DNA of 48,850 nucleotides from Microcaldota archaeon. GTDB taxonomy: Archaea; Micrarchaeota; Micrarchaeia; Anstonellales; Bilamarchaeaceae. The notes under the pieces are model-generated. The model saw only the letters and a list, made by a program, of their open reading frames with translations. It made no database searches and was not told the origin of the DNA. The first letter of the stretch is position 1. Every line of letters begins with the position of its first letter. The stretch spans positions 1-48,850 of the forward strand of contig JACRGB010000017.1 in assembly GCA_016212505.1 (NCBI GenBank), written 5' to 3'. Made by a program: the position numbers and the translations under genes. Positions 24,262 through 32,115 of this stretch are shown piece by piece.

Positions 24262-24319
24262 TACAATAAAAATTTGTAGGAAATTGCGTTTTATCACTTT
24301 GAGCAACAACTTACCACCA

Positions 24320-24328
24320 TTTATAAGG
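24320..24328 (+). promoter_or_regulatory. TATA box of the Cys-rich lipoprotein gene
   Basis: TTTATAAGG is centred 27 bases before the ATG at 24351, predicting a leaderless mRNA. Confidence 0.55.
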
Positions 24329-24350
24329 TTTTCCTTCTATATTATAATGC

Positions 24351-25802
24351 ATGAAACTGCTGATCAGTCTATTGATCGTGGGAAGTTTACTTTTATACGG
24401 GTGCACATTCAAGGGATTAGGATCGGATAATACCAAAAACACTACCTCTTGTTCTTGCGATTCATACAAACCAGTTTGCGGCTCTAACGGGAAAACTTTT
24501 GATTGCCGGGGGACTGCAGGATGCGCAAATATTAGCGTTACATATGAAGGAGAATGCAATTCATTTGAAAAAACATGCAGCGACAGCGACGGCGGCAGGG
24601 ACATTTTCGCCAAAGGAAGCGTGGTGGATTCGGATGGGGTCCATCAGGATAAGTGCGAAGGAAGTAGTTCTATTGTTGAATATTATTGCAGTTTAACCGT
24701 GGCAAAACCCGAAACAATCAAATGCCCGGACGATTATGAGTGCAGTGATGGGGCGTGCATAAAGAAAATACCGCCACCATCTCCAAAATGCGCTGACAGT
24801 GATGGAGGATTAGGATATTTCACTGCGGGTAAGGTAAATTCTTATGGAACAGTTTATTCGGATGTTTGTACCGGCATAGGCCAGGTAAAAGAATATTACT
24901 GCCAGGGAGATAAAGTTTCTTCAGTTATTTATCCTTGCGCGCCGGATTACGAATGCCGAAATGGCGCATGTGTTCCACTTACACAAACATGCCGGGACGA
25001 TGACGGGGACGACATATACAGAAGCGGCAGGACGACAATAACCAGTACCTTGTATGTTACTTCGAGCGATGATTATTGCATTAACAGCCAGACCGTAAAA
25101 GAATTTTATTGCAGCGGCACTTACGAAAAAAACAACAATGTTGATTGCCCGCGGGGTTACGAATGCAAAAATGGGGCATGTGTTGGAAACCCCTGTTATG
25201 ACTCGGATAATGGCAACGATATTTATACCAGGGGAACAGCGAGTCGAGGGGGAACTTATTCAACAGATTATTGTACAGGCGGATCGAGCGGAATCGAATA
25301 TTATTGCGCTTACGACCAAATTTACAGCAATTCATTTACCTGTCCTCAAGGAGATAACTGCAACGATGGCAGGTGTACATACCAAGGCGGATGGTGCAGT
25401 GACAGCGATGGTGGGGATAACATAAACAGTCCCGGAAGCGTGAGCAAAGGCGCTAATAGTTATTCGGATTCCTGCAGCAACAGTAAAAGCGGAACTGAGT
25501 ATTATTGCAGCGGTAATGATGTATCAAGTTATTCCTTTAGTTGTGCATTTGGATATAGCTGCATCGGGTCTCCAGGTTATTGCACACCAAGATGCGAAGA
25601 TAGTGATGATTCGAATCTTTATACTCAGGGCACTACCGGAAAGGGAGGAACGAACTATCAGGATTATTGCAGCCCTGCAGCGGGAAATATTGTTGTTGAA
25701 TATAGCTGTAACCAGGATTTCGAGGTAGTGGCCAACTCAGTTACTTGCCCGGTAGACTCTTATTGTAATCAAGGCATGTGCGTTTCAAGTAAGTTTACTT
25801 AA
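24351..25802 (+). CDS. lipoprotein with Kazal domain and six Cys-rich repeats
   Basis: A 483-residue surface protein. The signal peptide ends in the lipobox LLLYGC with C18 as the lipid anchor. Residues of about 34-69 form a Kazal-type serine protease inhibitor domain (PVCGSNGKTF, six Cys). Six repeats of about 65 residues follow, each of the form C-xDSDGG-x-D/N-I-xxxG, then DxC, EYYC, and CPxxYECxxGAC. The even Cys count implies disulfides outside the cell. The role is unknown; protease inhibition or adhesion are possibilities. Its stop overlaps the convergent CDF gene by 4 bases. Confidence 0.88.
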   Translation: MKLLISLLIVGSLLLYGCTFKGLGSDNTKNTTSCSCDSYKPVCGSNGKTFDCRGTAGCANISVTYEGECNSFEKTCSDSDGGRDIFAKGSVVDSDGVHQDKCEGSSSIVEYYCSLTVAKPETIKCPDDYECSDGACIKKIPPPSPKCADSDGGLGYFTAGKVNSYGTVYSDVCTGIGQVKEYYCQGDKVSSVIYPCAPDYECRNGACVPLTQTCRDDDGDDIYRSGRTTITSTLYVTSSDDYCINSQTVKEFYCSGTYEKNNNVDCPRGYECKNGACVGNPCYDSDNGNDIYTRGTASRGGTYSTDYCTGGSSGIEYYCAYDQIYSNSFTCPQGDNCNDGRCTYQGGWCSDSDGGDNINSPGSVSKGANSYSDSCSNSKSGTEYYCSGNDVSSYSFSCAFGYSCIGSPGYCTPRCEDSDDSNLYTQGTTGKGGTNYQDYCSPAAGNIVVEYSCNQDFEVVANSVTCPVDSYCNQGMCVSSKFT

Positions 25803-26707
25803 TGTTTTTTCAATTTTATTGTTCTATCTAAATCGTGTTCTTCATCAGGTTCCATATGAATAATTACTTCTTTTACATCAGGGCACTTTTCTATAATTTT
25901 TATTTCCAGTTCTTCCGCGATCTTATGCGCTTTTGTAAGGGAGATATCCGATTTCAGATGGACGGAAACATCAATAAATATTTTCCTTCCGGAAAGCCGC
26001 CCCCTGAGGGAATGATATGCCAGTATTCCGGGGTATTTTGAAATTACTGTAGAAATTTTACCCAGGATTTCTTCACTAGGTGCCTGGTCAAGCAAAATGA
26101 AAGTTGATTCTTTTGCGATATTAACTGCAACATAGAGCATAATAAGCGCAACAACTACCGCACCGGCTATATCCGCTAGTGGATAACCGATGGCAGTTGC
26201 ACCCAAGCCCACAATCACTGCGATAGCACTGTACATATCAGTAGTAAAATGAAATGCATCAGCCTCTAAGGCAGCGGAGTTTGTTTCTTTGCTTTTCTTA
26301 TGAAGAAAAGCTGAAATTTTGACATCTATTATCAGGGTAATTACCATTACGGCTATTCCCAGAAAACTCTCCCTAACTACATAATTTGGGGCCTCAAATT
26401 TAAGATGAGCCTCGTAGAGTATGAAAACGCTCGTAAGGCCAAGAAGGATCGACTGGATTATGCTGGAGAGGTTTTCAAACCGTTCATGGCCATAATGGTG
26501 GGTCTTATCAGAGGGTTCAGATGCTTTTTTTATCCCAAAATAAGCAAAAAAAGAGGCCGCAAGGTCAAAAACAGAGTGGAGTGAATCTGCCAGGATGCCC
26601 AGGGAGCCAGTATATAACCCAACCGCCAGCTTGATTATTATGATGAAAAGGTTGGCAAAAACAGAGTATTTTGCAGCGCTTAGCTTTTCATGCTCATGCT
26701 CGTGCAT
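25799..26707 (-). CDS. cation diffusion facilitator (CDF) transporter
   Basis: 302 residues with a His/Glu-rich N-terminus (MHEHEHEK), about six membrane helices and a cytoplasmic C-terminal dimerisation domain. Site A residues are D41, H44 and D48 (ADSLHSVFD) and an HxxxD pair in DAFHFTTDMYS; these form the metal site for Zn, Mn, Fe or related divalent ions exported against protons. The ion cannot be told from sequence. TTTTTATT about 25 bases before the ATG suggests a leaderless mRNA. Confidence 0.92.
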   Translation of the reverse strand: MHEHEHEKLSAAKYSVFANLFIIIIKLAVGLYTGSLGILADSLHSVFDLAASFFAYFGIKKASEPSDKTHHYGHERFENLSSIIQSILLGLTSVFILYEAHLKFEAPNYVVRESFLGIAVMVITLIIDVKISAFLHKKSKETNSAALEADAFHFTTDMYSAIAVIVGLGATAIGYPLADIAGAVVVALIMLYVAVNIAKESTFILLDQAPSEEILGKISTVISKYPGILAYHSLRGRLSGRKIFIDVSVHLKSDISLTKAHKIAEELEIKIIEKCPDVKEVIIHMEPDEEHDLDRTIKLKKH

Positions 26708-26765
26708 AAGTTTCTTTAGAAGAGTAAGAATAAAAACTTCCAGTACGGATCAGATACGGGAACAT

Positions 26766-27326
26766 ATGGGATATTTGGGACAGATAAGGTACAATTTCCA
26801 ATACAAAAACAAAAGAACCCCCTTTCCGCTCGCTCTGGGAGTTGCAGCCGTACTGGTTTTCTTAATTATTTTTGGTTGCATTGCAAACACACAGAACCAA
26901 CCGAATCCTGGCCCTAGCATGAATGATGAACCGAATAGCGAACCGAATAACCCTCCTAGCGTCAATAGCCCCGTATCATTAGCAGGAAGCTGGAGAATCT
27001 ACCCACTTAGGCTGAACATTGAAGGAGGGGTAGACTACAGAGTATTATCTTCCCGCAAACTCGAACTACATGAGGATGGTAGTTGGGATTTTGGAAGCTC
27101 ACATGGAACTTGGAAAAGCCAGACCATAACTGAGGCAGATTGGCAAAAATGGAGCACCGAAAAATATGGCCCCACAAAAAAAATCGTTTTGGATGGTTGG
27201 GAGGGGAAGGTTGTTGATGGACCAGTTGATGAAGAAAATGGGGCAGTAAACTTTTTCTGGTTGATTTACGATGTGAAAAATTCCTATGATAAGACAGTAC
27301 AGCTACAGCTTAAGTTTGGGCATTAG
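26766..27326 (+). CDS. membrane-anchored hypothetical protein
   Basis: 186 residues from the ATG at 26766. The frame is open upstream, but only over the start of the divergent CDF gene. A hydrophobic segment PLALGVAAVLVFLIIFGC precedes a Cys that could be a lipobox. A Pro/Asn-rich linker follows, then a beta-rich domain beginning LAGSWRIYPL and containing LELHEDGSWDFGSSHGTW, reminiscent of lipocalin-like ligand-binding modules. The outside face of the membrane is the likely site. No function is assigned. Confidence 0.7.
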   Translation: MGYLGQIRYNFQYKNKRTPFPLALGVAAVLVFLIIFGCIANTQNQPNPGPSMNDEPNSEPNNPPSVNSPVSLAGSWRIYPLRLNIEGGVDYRVLSSRKLELHEDGSWDFGSSHGTWKSQTITEADWQKWSTEKYGPTKKIVLDGWEGKVVDGPVDEENGAVNFFWLIYDVKNSYDKTVQLQLKFGH

Positions 27327-27420
27327 CCAGAATCTAGTTATAGCTTCTTAATTTCTCTACTAAAACTGCATCGCGGTTAAAAATAAGCCGTTTTCCTAGT
27401 GCACTCTGATCAGATGATAT

Positions 27421-27485
27421 TGCAGGGAGCAAAACTCCCGAGCAGGTTTCAGTTCATCAGTATTACACCACATTTTTATAAAAAT
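27421..27485 (-). other. partial copy of the tRNA-Leu 3' end plus palindromic A/T box
   Basis: The stretch 27327-27508 has no gene. It holds TGCAGGGAGCA at 27421-27431, identical to the 3' end of tRNA-Leu at 27509-27519, here followed by a GGGAG/CTCCC hairpin, and a symmetric ATTTTTATAAAAAT box at 27472-27485 that could be a promoter in either direction. What it drives is unclear. Confidence 0.35.
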
Positions 27486-27508
27486 TATCGACGTAAAAAA
27501 GCATAAAA

Positions 27509-27732
27509 TGCAGGGAGCAGGATTGTCAGTACCATTTTAGCACGCCCGTTTTTGGGCGTACCTTTTTACTAAAAAGGTACGTTTGAACCTGCGAAGACAC
27601 TAAGTCACGGGATTTCCTCAAAAAACCGGAGATTTCCGATTTCTTTGATGAAACTTTCTTTACCTAAGAAATATTAGAATAAAGAAAGTTTCCTTAAGTC
27701 CCGCGCATTTGACCGGGCTCTGCCATCCCTGC
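27509..27732 (-). tRNA. tRNA-Leu(UAA) with anticodon-loop and T-loop inserts
   Basis: Exons 27732-27693, 27613-27582 and 27522-27509 (minus strand) join to an 86-base leucine tRNA: acceptor GCAGGGA/TCCCTGC with A73, anticodon stem CGGGA/TCCCG, loop CTTAAGA (anticodon TAA), a long variable arm GAC-TTAGT-GTC, T stem GCAGG/CCTGC, T loop TTCAAAT. A 79-base insert at the canonical 37/38 site begins with a 13-bp hairpin. A 59-base insert at 59/60 holds an 11-bp hairpin (CGTACCTTTTT) and GCCC/GGGC. The first 8 bases, GCAGGGAT, recur 53 bases upstream at 27785-27778, close to the predicted transcription start. Confidence 0.85.
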
Positions 27733-27814
27733 GAGCGAAAGCGAGCGGGGATGTGATGAACTAGCAAGTTCAGCAATATCCCTGCACGTTAGATGAAATA
27801 GTAAGGATATTGTT

Positions 27815-27822
27815 TTTATAAA
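27815..27822 (-). promoter_or_regulatory. TATA box upstream of tRNA-Leu
   Basis: TTTATAAA is centred 86 bases before the tRNA start at 27732 but only 33 bases before the duplicate GCAGGGAT at 27785. The transcript therefore begins near the duplicate, not near the main tRNA copy. Confidence 0.5.
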
Positions 27823-27878
27823 CTAATTAGATTAGTAAAATAAAAAGAAAAAACACGAAACAGGTAGGAGATGCAAAC

Positions 27879-28619
27879 TTATCCGAACATCGATCCGCCT
27901 TCTTCTGCCGAAGGTCCTTTCCGCTTGGAAAGCTTTGCCTTAATCACTGCTTCCTTAATGGATTTTGAAAGTTCAGTTGCTTCTTTTTCCAGGCTGCCAG
28001 TATTTATCTGAATTCCGGTCAGCTTAGAAAGGGTAACTATGACCTTGGACGCTGCTTTTGGGTCCAAATATTCTTCAGATGATTCTGCCAAGATCGTAGT
28101 TACCGGGAAACTTTCCAAAGTCCCTTTTGTAAGCAAGATGCCGGTTACGCCTGTTGTTGCTCCTTCTTTTATTGGCTTGGCGATTTTCTTTGCTAAAATA
28201 TCTTTTATGGTTTTCTGGTCGGATGAAACTGCGTAAACTTCGCCTTTTTCTTCCTTTAGTGAAATGCCTCCCAATGAGACTATTGATGATGCTTCAACTG
28301 ATTTTGCAAATTCATAAATCCGATCTGCAACATCTAATGAAGAGCCAACAGGGATAGTCATCTCTGAGATCATAACGATCAGGTTGTGTTTTTCAGAATA
28401 ATGGATGCGCGCGGCCGGCATCGGCTTATAATTATGTATTGCAGCAAGTGGAGCGAAATTTGAGCTAGACATATAGCCGCCAAAGCTCATTCCCAAGGAT
28501 TCTACTATCTGTGATGCTGCAACAGAACCGACAAGGCCAGTTCCAGGAAAACCTATAACAAAGAGGGGTTTTTTCAACTTTCTCATATCTGCCGTCTTGT
28601 GTATTTCAACTTCGCTCAT
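27879..28619 (-). CDS. PAC2-family protein (proteasome assembly chaperone-like)
   Basis: A 246-residue PAC2-family protein. The N-terminal LFVIGFPGTGLVGSVAASQIVESLGM is the family hallmark, followed by HNLIVMISEMTIP and SIVSLGG. Archaeal members include PbaB-type homologues of proteasome assembly chaperones, some of which do not act on the proteasome. It is cytosolic. It shares its promoter gap with secG: the box at 28644-28651 is about 28 bases upstream of the ATG. The C-terminal tail KRKGPSAEEGG is probably disordered. Confidence 0.85.
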   Translation of the reverse strand: MSEVEIHKTADMRKLKKPLFVIGFPGTGLVGSVAASQIVESLGMSFGGYMSSSNFAPLAAIHNYKPMPAARIHYSEKHNLIVMISEMTIPVGSSLDVADRIYEFAKSVEASSIVSLGGISLKEEKGEVYAVSSDQKTIKDILAKKIAKPIKEGATTGVTGILLTKGTLESFPVTTILAESSEEYLDPKAASKVIVTLSKLTGIQINTGSLEKEATELSKSIKEAVIKAKLSKRKGPSAEEGGSMFG

Positions 28620-28643
28620 AAGTATTAACAGCAGAACAAAAGC

Positions 28644-28651
28644 TTTTATAT
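28644..28651. promoter_or_regulatory. TATA box shared by PAC2 and Sec61-beta genes
   Basis: TTTTATAT lies about 26 bases before the ATG at 28674 (+) and, as ATATAAAA, about 28 bases before the ATG at 28619 (-). No other A/T box is present in the 54-base gap. Confidence 0.45.
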
Positions 28652-28673
28652 CGTTCGCATGGAAAAGATTATT

Positions 28674-28841
28674 ATGGCAAACGATCGTGTGTCAATGCCG
28701 CTTTCTGGTGCGGGAATTATTGGCTTTTCTTCAGACATGAAACTTAGTGGGATACAGGTTGATCCCAAAACGCTCCTAATAGGGGTTGCAATTTTTGTAA
28801 TTGCAGTAAAAGTTGCCAGCGTGGCCATAGGCACTTTCTAA
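28674..28841 (+). CDS. secG: preprotein translocase subunit Sec61 beta
   Basis: 55 residues from the second ATG (28674), chosen because the TATA box is 26 bases upstream; the ATG at 28659 would place the box too close. The sequence MPLSGAGIIGFSSD then GIQVDPKTLLIGVAIFVIAVK is the archaeal Sec61-beta pattern: a short cytosolic N-terminus and one C-terminal membrane helix. It is the small subunit of the SecYE-beta channel, which would export the many signal-peptide proteins in this window. The stop overlaps the convergent HD gene by 4 bases. Confidence 0.9.
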   Translation: MANDRVSMPLSGAGIIGFSSDMKLSGIQVDPKTLLIGVAIFVIAVKVASVAIGTF

Positions 28842-29953
28842 TACTTTCTGATATAGTCGGCTAGTTTTTGTTGCTTTTCTTCCTTGAATTTTTGGTTAGC
28901 AAGTATAAGGACCATCATCCTTTCCTCTTCTGAACTTTTTAGCGATTTTACCATGCCGGAAAGTTCAGTTATTGGAGCTAGTCCTTGCGGAGTTTTCACC
29001 TTAAGTGCCACTGGCTTGAAAAATGGGTGCGGATAGTCCACAATAATATCCGTCTTGAATTTTTCTGAAAGGTCTTTTTCCAATTTTTCTGCTTCTTGTT
29101 GGGTACATTTTGATCGTGGGATGGTGGCAACTTCCTTGTATAGTTTTCGAGTAAGCAATGCATTGGCATATAATGATCCGTTTTTCGATTGGGAAATTTT
29201 TGCGAGGGCCTCTTCATCCCCAAGGGAAGTGAAATCCTTTGGCTTAAGCGTACCATCAGATAATGCGCCGTCAATTGCACGGTATAACATTGCAGTTGCG
29301 ATCCGAACAGTGTGGTGAAGATAAACCGCAGAAAACATCATGAACCTGGCAATCAGCAGGTATTCTGCTGCTTCCAATCCTCCTTTTTCAATGCAAAGTT
29401 CTCCCTTTTCCATCGCAAGGGTATGGACAATGCGGTCGATATCGATCATACCGTAAGCTACACCGGTATTTAGCGCATCCCGCTTAAGGTAATCCATGCG
29501 GTCGGAACCAAGATCAGATGTAATTATCGCACCGTGATGGGAATGCTCCATTGCTGCAATTTCTTTTGGATCAAAAGTTTCTGATAGGATGTCTTTTAGC
29601 TCGCCCCCAAGTATGAGCTTTTTGCCAAGCGATTCATGGTCGCCGAGGTAGCGCTTTAGTACGTCCTCGCCTTCATGCGAAAATGTGGTGTGGCCGATAT
29701 CATGAAGTAGCCCGTATAGCTTGATTTTTCTGGAGGTATCCTCATCAAAGCCAAGTTTTTTTGCAATTAGCCATGAGAGGTGCGAGGTTCCGATCGAGTG
29801 CTCGAATCTTGTGTGGTTTGCACCAGGATAAACCAAATTAGTCACTGACATCTGCTTTATTCTTCGCAGGCGCTGGAAGGATTCGCTATCGATTATTTGC
29901 TCTTCCAGTTCGTTGAATTCGATTGTCCCATGAACCTGATCACGAATTATCAT
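28838..29953 (-). CDS. HD-domain phosphohydrolase (COG1078/SAMHD1-like)
   Basis: A 371-residue HD-superfamily hydrolase. The metal site is visible: H52 (HTRFEHSIGT), H84 and D85 (LLHDIGHTTFSH) and the downstream Asp in SDRMDYLKRD. The N-terminal RDQVHGTIEF and FQRLRRIKQM are typical of the dNTP triphosphohydrolase/SAMHD1-like group. It probably hydrolyses nucleotide triphosphates in the cytosol and could tune dNTP pools or act in defence. The ATG at 29953 begins the conserved MIIRDQVHGTIEF, so the start is secure. Confidence 0.9.
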   Translation of the reverse strand: MIIRDQVHGTIEFNELEEQIIDSESFQRLRRIKQMSVTNLVYPGANHTRFEHSIGTSHLSWLIAKKLGFDEDTSRKIKLYGLLHDIGHTTFSHEGEDVLKRYLGDHESLGKKLILGGELKDILSETFDPKEIAAMEHSHHGAIITSDLGSDRMDYLKRDALNTGVAYGMIDIDRIVHTLAMEKGELCIEKGGLEAAEYLLIARFMMFSAVYLHHTVRIATAMLYRAIDGALSDGTLKPKDFTSLGDEEALAKISQSKNGSLYANALLTRKLYKEVATIPRSKCTQQEAEKLEKDLSEKFKTDIIVDYPHPFFKPVALKVKTPQGLAPITELSGMVKSLKSSEEERMMVLILANQKFKEEKQQKLADYIRKY

Positions 29954-29983
29954 TAAAGAAATAGTGCAGGTTAGTGTTAATAA

Positions 29984-31156
29984 TTACCTGCCTTCGGCAC
30001 CAAAAACGTAGCAGCCATACTCTTTGTTTCTTGGATTAAAGACGACGGCAACTACTGCATATCTGTGCAGTCCACCACCCAGATAGTTATCAACTTCAAA
30101 TTTATAATAAATCGCGCGGTTGCGCCTTACTAATTCAACGCCAGTTTCGCGGCTTGCAACAGGTATTTCAATGCAGCCATTTCTAGAGCCGTTGAATTTG
30201 TAATCAACCCATATTTTGCCATTGCCATTACCTTCCCGATTAATTTTAACCATACTTCCACTGACATTAATAGTTGTGCCGTGTTTACCTATTGGAATTG
30301 CTGCAGTAGTGGCAGTAAGATGGATCTCAGGGACTTTCTGAATTATCAAATCCAAAGCCAGCTGCTCGGGCATAACAAATGCGGAAGAAGGATCATCATC
30401 AAAATCAGCAGGATCTGCTTCCCTGGCCGGCCTTGGTGGTGCATTATGGGCTGGGAGAACAGGTTTTTGTGGTTCCGATCTTGCTTCGTGCTGACCTTGA
30501 CCGTATCGTGAAGGCTGAGGATAAGCATAAAAATTATTTTGAACTGTGACATTGCTGGTAAGAGTTACATTGAGTTGCGCTTGCTGAGCAGGCCCTGCAC
30601 TCGCTCCAGGATATACAAGATCCGAAGACTGCACAAGAACGTCCTTATGTTCTCCAAGACTAACCCAAACCACTCGCCAATCATTTGGCCTCACTCTTCG
30701 GTCCACAAACACAAGTTCTTGGGCTTGCACATTTGATAGTAAATAGCGGTTAAAATGTTCCTGGGCACCGAAGAGGTTTCCTATCTCTGTGCCAGTCCAA
30801 AGCTGGCCCACATAAAGTTCAAATTTTCCGGTTCGGTTATCCCTTGTGAGTCTCCTTCCAAGGCCATATCCGTTGGGAGTAGCATATTCTAAAAGATCGG
30901 AACGAACGCTTCTGAGAGTTATGCATGCAGGTCGTTGGCCGGTAAGCAATACATTTCCGCCCAAAGGTATTTCAAAAGATGTTGGATTGCTGCCAAATTG
31001 CGCTAGCCCACCCAAAACGTCACCAACTCTTTTTGCAAAGCGGGCTTCAGAATCGAATAACCTTCCTAAAAAACCTTTCTGCGAACCGATAACGCCAGCA
31101 TGCGCCAATGCACCTGAATTAGCATGTGGATTATAGCGGACTAGTTTGCCTGTCAT
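29984..31156 (-). CDS. hypothetical protein with beta-rich C-terminal domain
   Basis: 390 residues, unrecognised. The N-terminal part (1-200) is mixed and followed by a low-complexity region rich in Gln, Pro and Tyr (LNVTLTSNVTVQNNFYAYPQP and onward, then Pro/Ala). The last ~120 residues appear to be beta strands, with GKIWVDYKFNGSRNGCIEIPV. There is no signal peptide or membrane helix. TTTATAAA at 31180-31187 lies 27.5 bases before the ATG and supports this start. The next two genes on this strand are also unknowns. Confidence 0.7.
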   Translation of the reverse strand: MTGKLVRYNPHANSGALAHAGVIGSQKGFLGRLFDSEARFAKRVGDVLGGLAQFGSNPTSFEIPLGGNVLLTGQRPACITLRSVRSDLLEYATPNGYGLGRRLTRDNRTGKFELYVGQLWTGTEIGNLFGAQEHFNRYLLSNVQAQELVFVDRRVRPNDWRVVWVSLGEHKDVLVQSSDLVYPGASAGPAQQAQLNVTLTSNVTVQNNFYAYPQPSRYGQGQHEARSEPQKPVLPAHNAPPRPAREADPADFDDDPSSAFVMPEQLALDLIIQKVPEIHLTATTAAIPIGKHGTTINVSGSMVKINREGNGNGKIWVDYKFNGSRNGCIEIPVASRETGVELVRRNRAIYYKFEVDNYLGGGLHRYAVVAVVFNPRNKEYGCYVFGAEGR

Positions 31157-31179
31157 GTTACTATTTATGCATAGAAGTG

Positions 31180-31187
31180 TTTATAAA
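31180..31187 (-). promoter_or_regulatory. TATA box for the 390-residue hypothetical gene
   Basis: TTTATAAA is centred 27.5 bases before the ATG at 31156; a leaderless mRNA is expected. Confidence 0.55.
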
Positions 31188-31214
31188 GATATGGCCAAAA
31201 GAGGCAACTGGGGA

Positions 31215-32060
31215 CTACACCGGAGCAAAAAGCCCTTTTCTTTTTTCTAAAATATCCCCATTTTCAGCCATCAACCGAAGGACTGCGGTGCAGCCTTCGG
31301 GATCAATTTTTGCGATTGTTGCAATTGAACTTGCACTCATATCCTCCTTAAGCACATTGGATATTACAGACTGAACCCGGTTAAAATAATCCCGGCTTAC
31401 CATGTAGAATTTGTTATCAAACCCTTTTATTCCTACAAACTCGCCGGTCTTTACCTGCTGGCTGAGGCGATCGGAAAGGAGCCGGGCGGCATTTTTATCT
31501 GCAAGGACAATAAAACCCTGGCTCCTTAAAAGAGTAAACGGATCGGATGGGTCTATTGCAGGCAGAGAAGAAGGGTGAGAAGATGAGGGAACAGAAGACG
31601 AACGAATGTTTTGTTGCATATTTTGGTTTGGTTTTGTGACTGAACCGCTTTGTGCGTTTTGCATGATTACGGGGTAAATCCCATCATCAATATTATACAC
31701 ACCGTCCTTGTATTTTGCGCTTTTGAAAACTCTGATGAATTTTTTCCCTTCAAGATCTTTTAGGATTTTTTTCTCAGAATCATTAAAAAGTTTATTAACA
31801 TTTGGAGGAATCCGGTCCTGGAACCGAATATCAAGAAGTTTTCTGAGAACCAATCTTTCAGGATCGGTAATTTCTTTTGAATCTTTTTGATCTTTTTTTG
31901 TTTGGGGCACTTGGGCTGGCTCGGTTTGAGCAAGAGGAGGAGAAATCAGATAAAATCCATCTTTTAATTTGAAAAGTTCGACTTCCTCTACATTAAATAA
32001 TTCTGGCGGAAGCTCGAGGTAAGAGAGGTTTTGTTTTTTAAGAATGCGGACTTTTACCAT
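31215..32060 (-). CDS. hypothetical protein with AbrB-like N-terminus
   Basis: 281 residues from the ATG at 32060. TTTTAAAT about 25 bases upstream favours it over a GTG at 32075. The first ~45 residues (VKVRILKKQNLSYLELPPEL then KLKDGFYLISPP) resemble a SpoVT/AbrB swapped-hairpin DNA-binding domain. A central region is helical and charged, a Ser/Pro-rich linker (SSSVPSSSHPSS) follows, and the C-terminal ~60 residues (VISNVLKEDMSASSIATIAK then GCTAVLRLMAENGDILEKR) look like a winged helix. It may be a DNA-binding regulator; the family is not recognised. Confidence 0.7.
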   Translation of the reverse strand: MVKVRILKKQNLSYLELPPELFNVEEVELFKLKDGFYLISPPLAQTEPAQVPQTKKDQKDSKEITDPERLVLRKLLDIRFQDRIPPNVNKLFNDSEKKILKDLEGKKFIRVFKSAKYKDGVYNIDDGIYPVIMQNAQSGSVTKPNQNMQQNIRSSSVPSSSHPSSLPAIDPSDPFTLLRSQGFIVLADKNAARLLSDRLSQQVKTGEFVGIKGFDNKFYMVSRDYFNRVQSVISNVLKEDMSASSIATIAKIDPEGCTAVLRLMAENGDILEKRKGLFAPV

Positions 32061-32115
32061 ATAATTATATCCCACGGGAGGTTTTAAATCGCTCGCTACG
32101 AGTTAAAATAAGCAC

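Noticed and set aside
22205-24300. CRISPR array
   Set aside because: Repeats are two 130-base copies and hairpins of varying sequence; there is no regular short repeat with unique spacers and no cas gene.
27400-27460. C/D box sRNA on the minus strand (CTGATGA ... CTGA, about 50 bases apart)
   Set aside because: No C'/D' pair or guide-length spacing; the middle is a GGGAG/CTCCC hairpin, and the flanks do not form a terminal stem.
27421-27460. Hammerhead ribozyme (CTGATGA and GAAAC on the minus strand)
   Set aside because: The two motifs are nearly adjacent and there is no three-stem arrangement around them.
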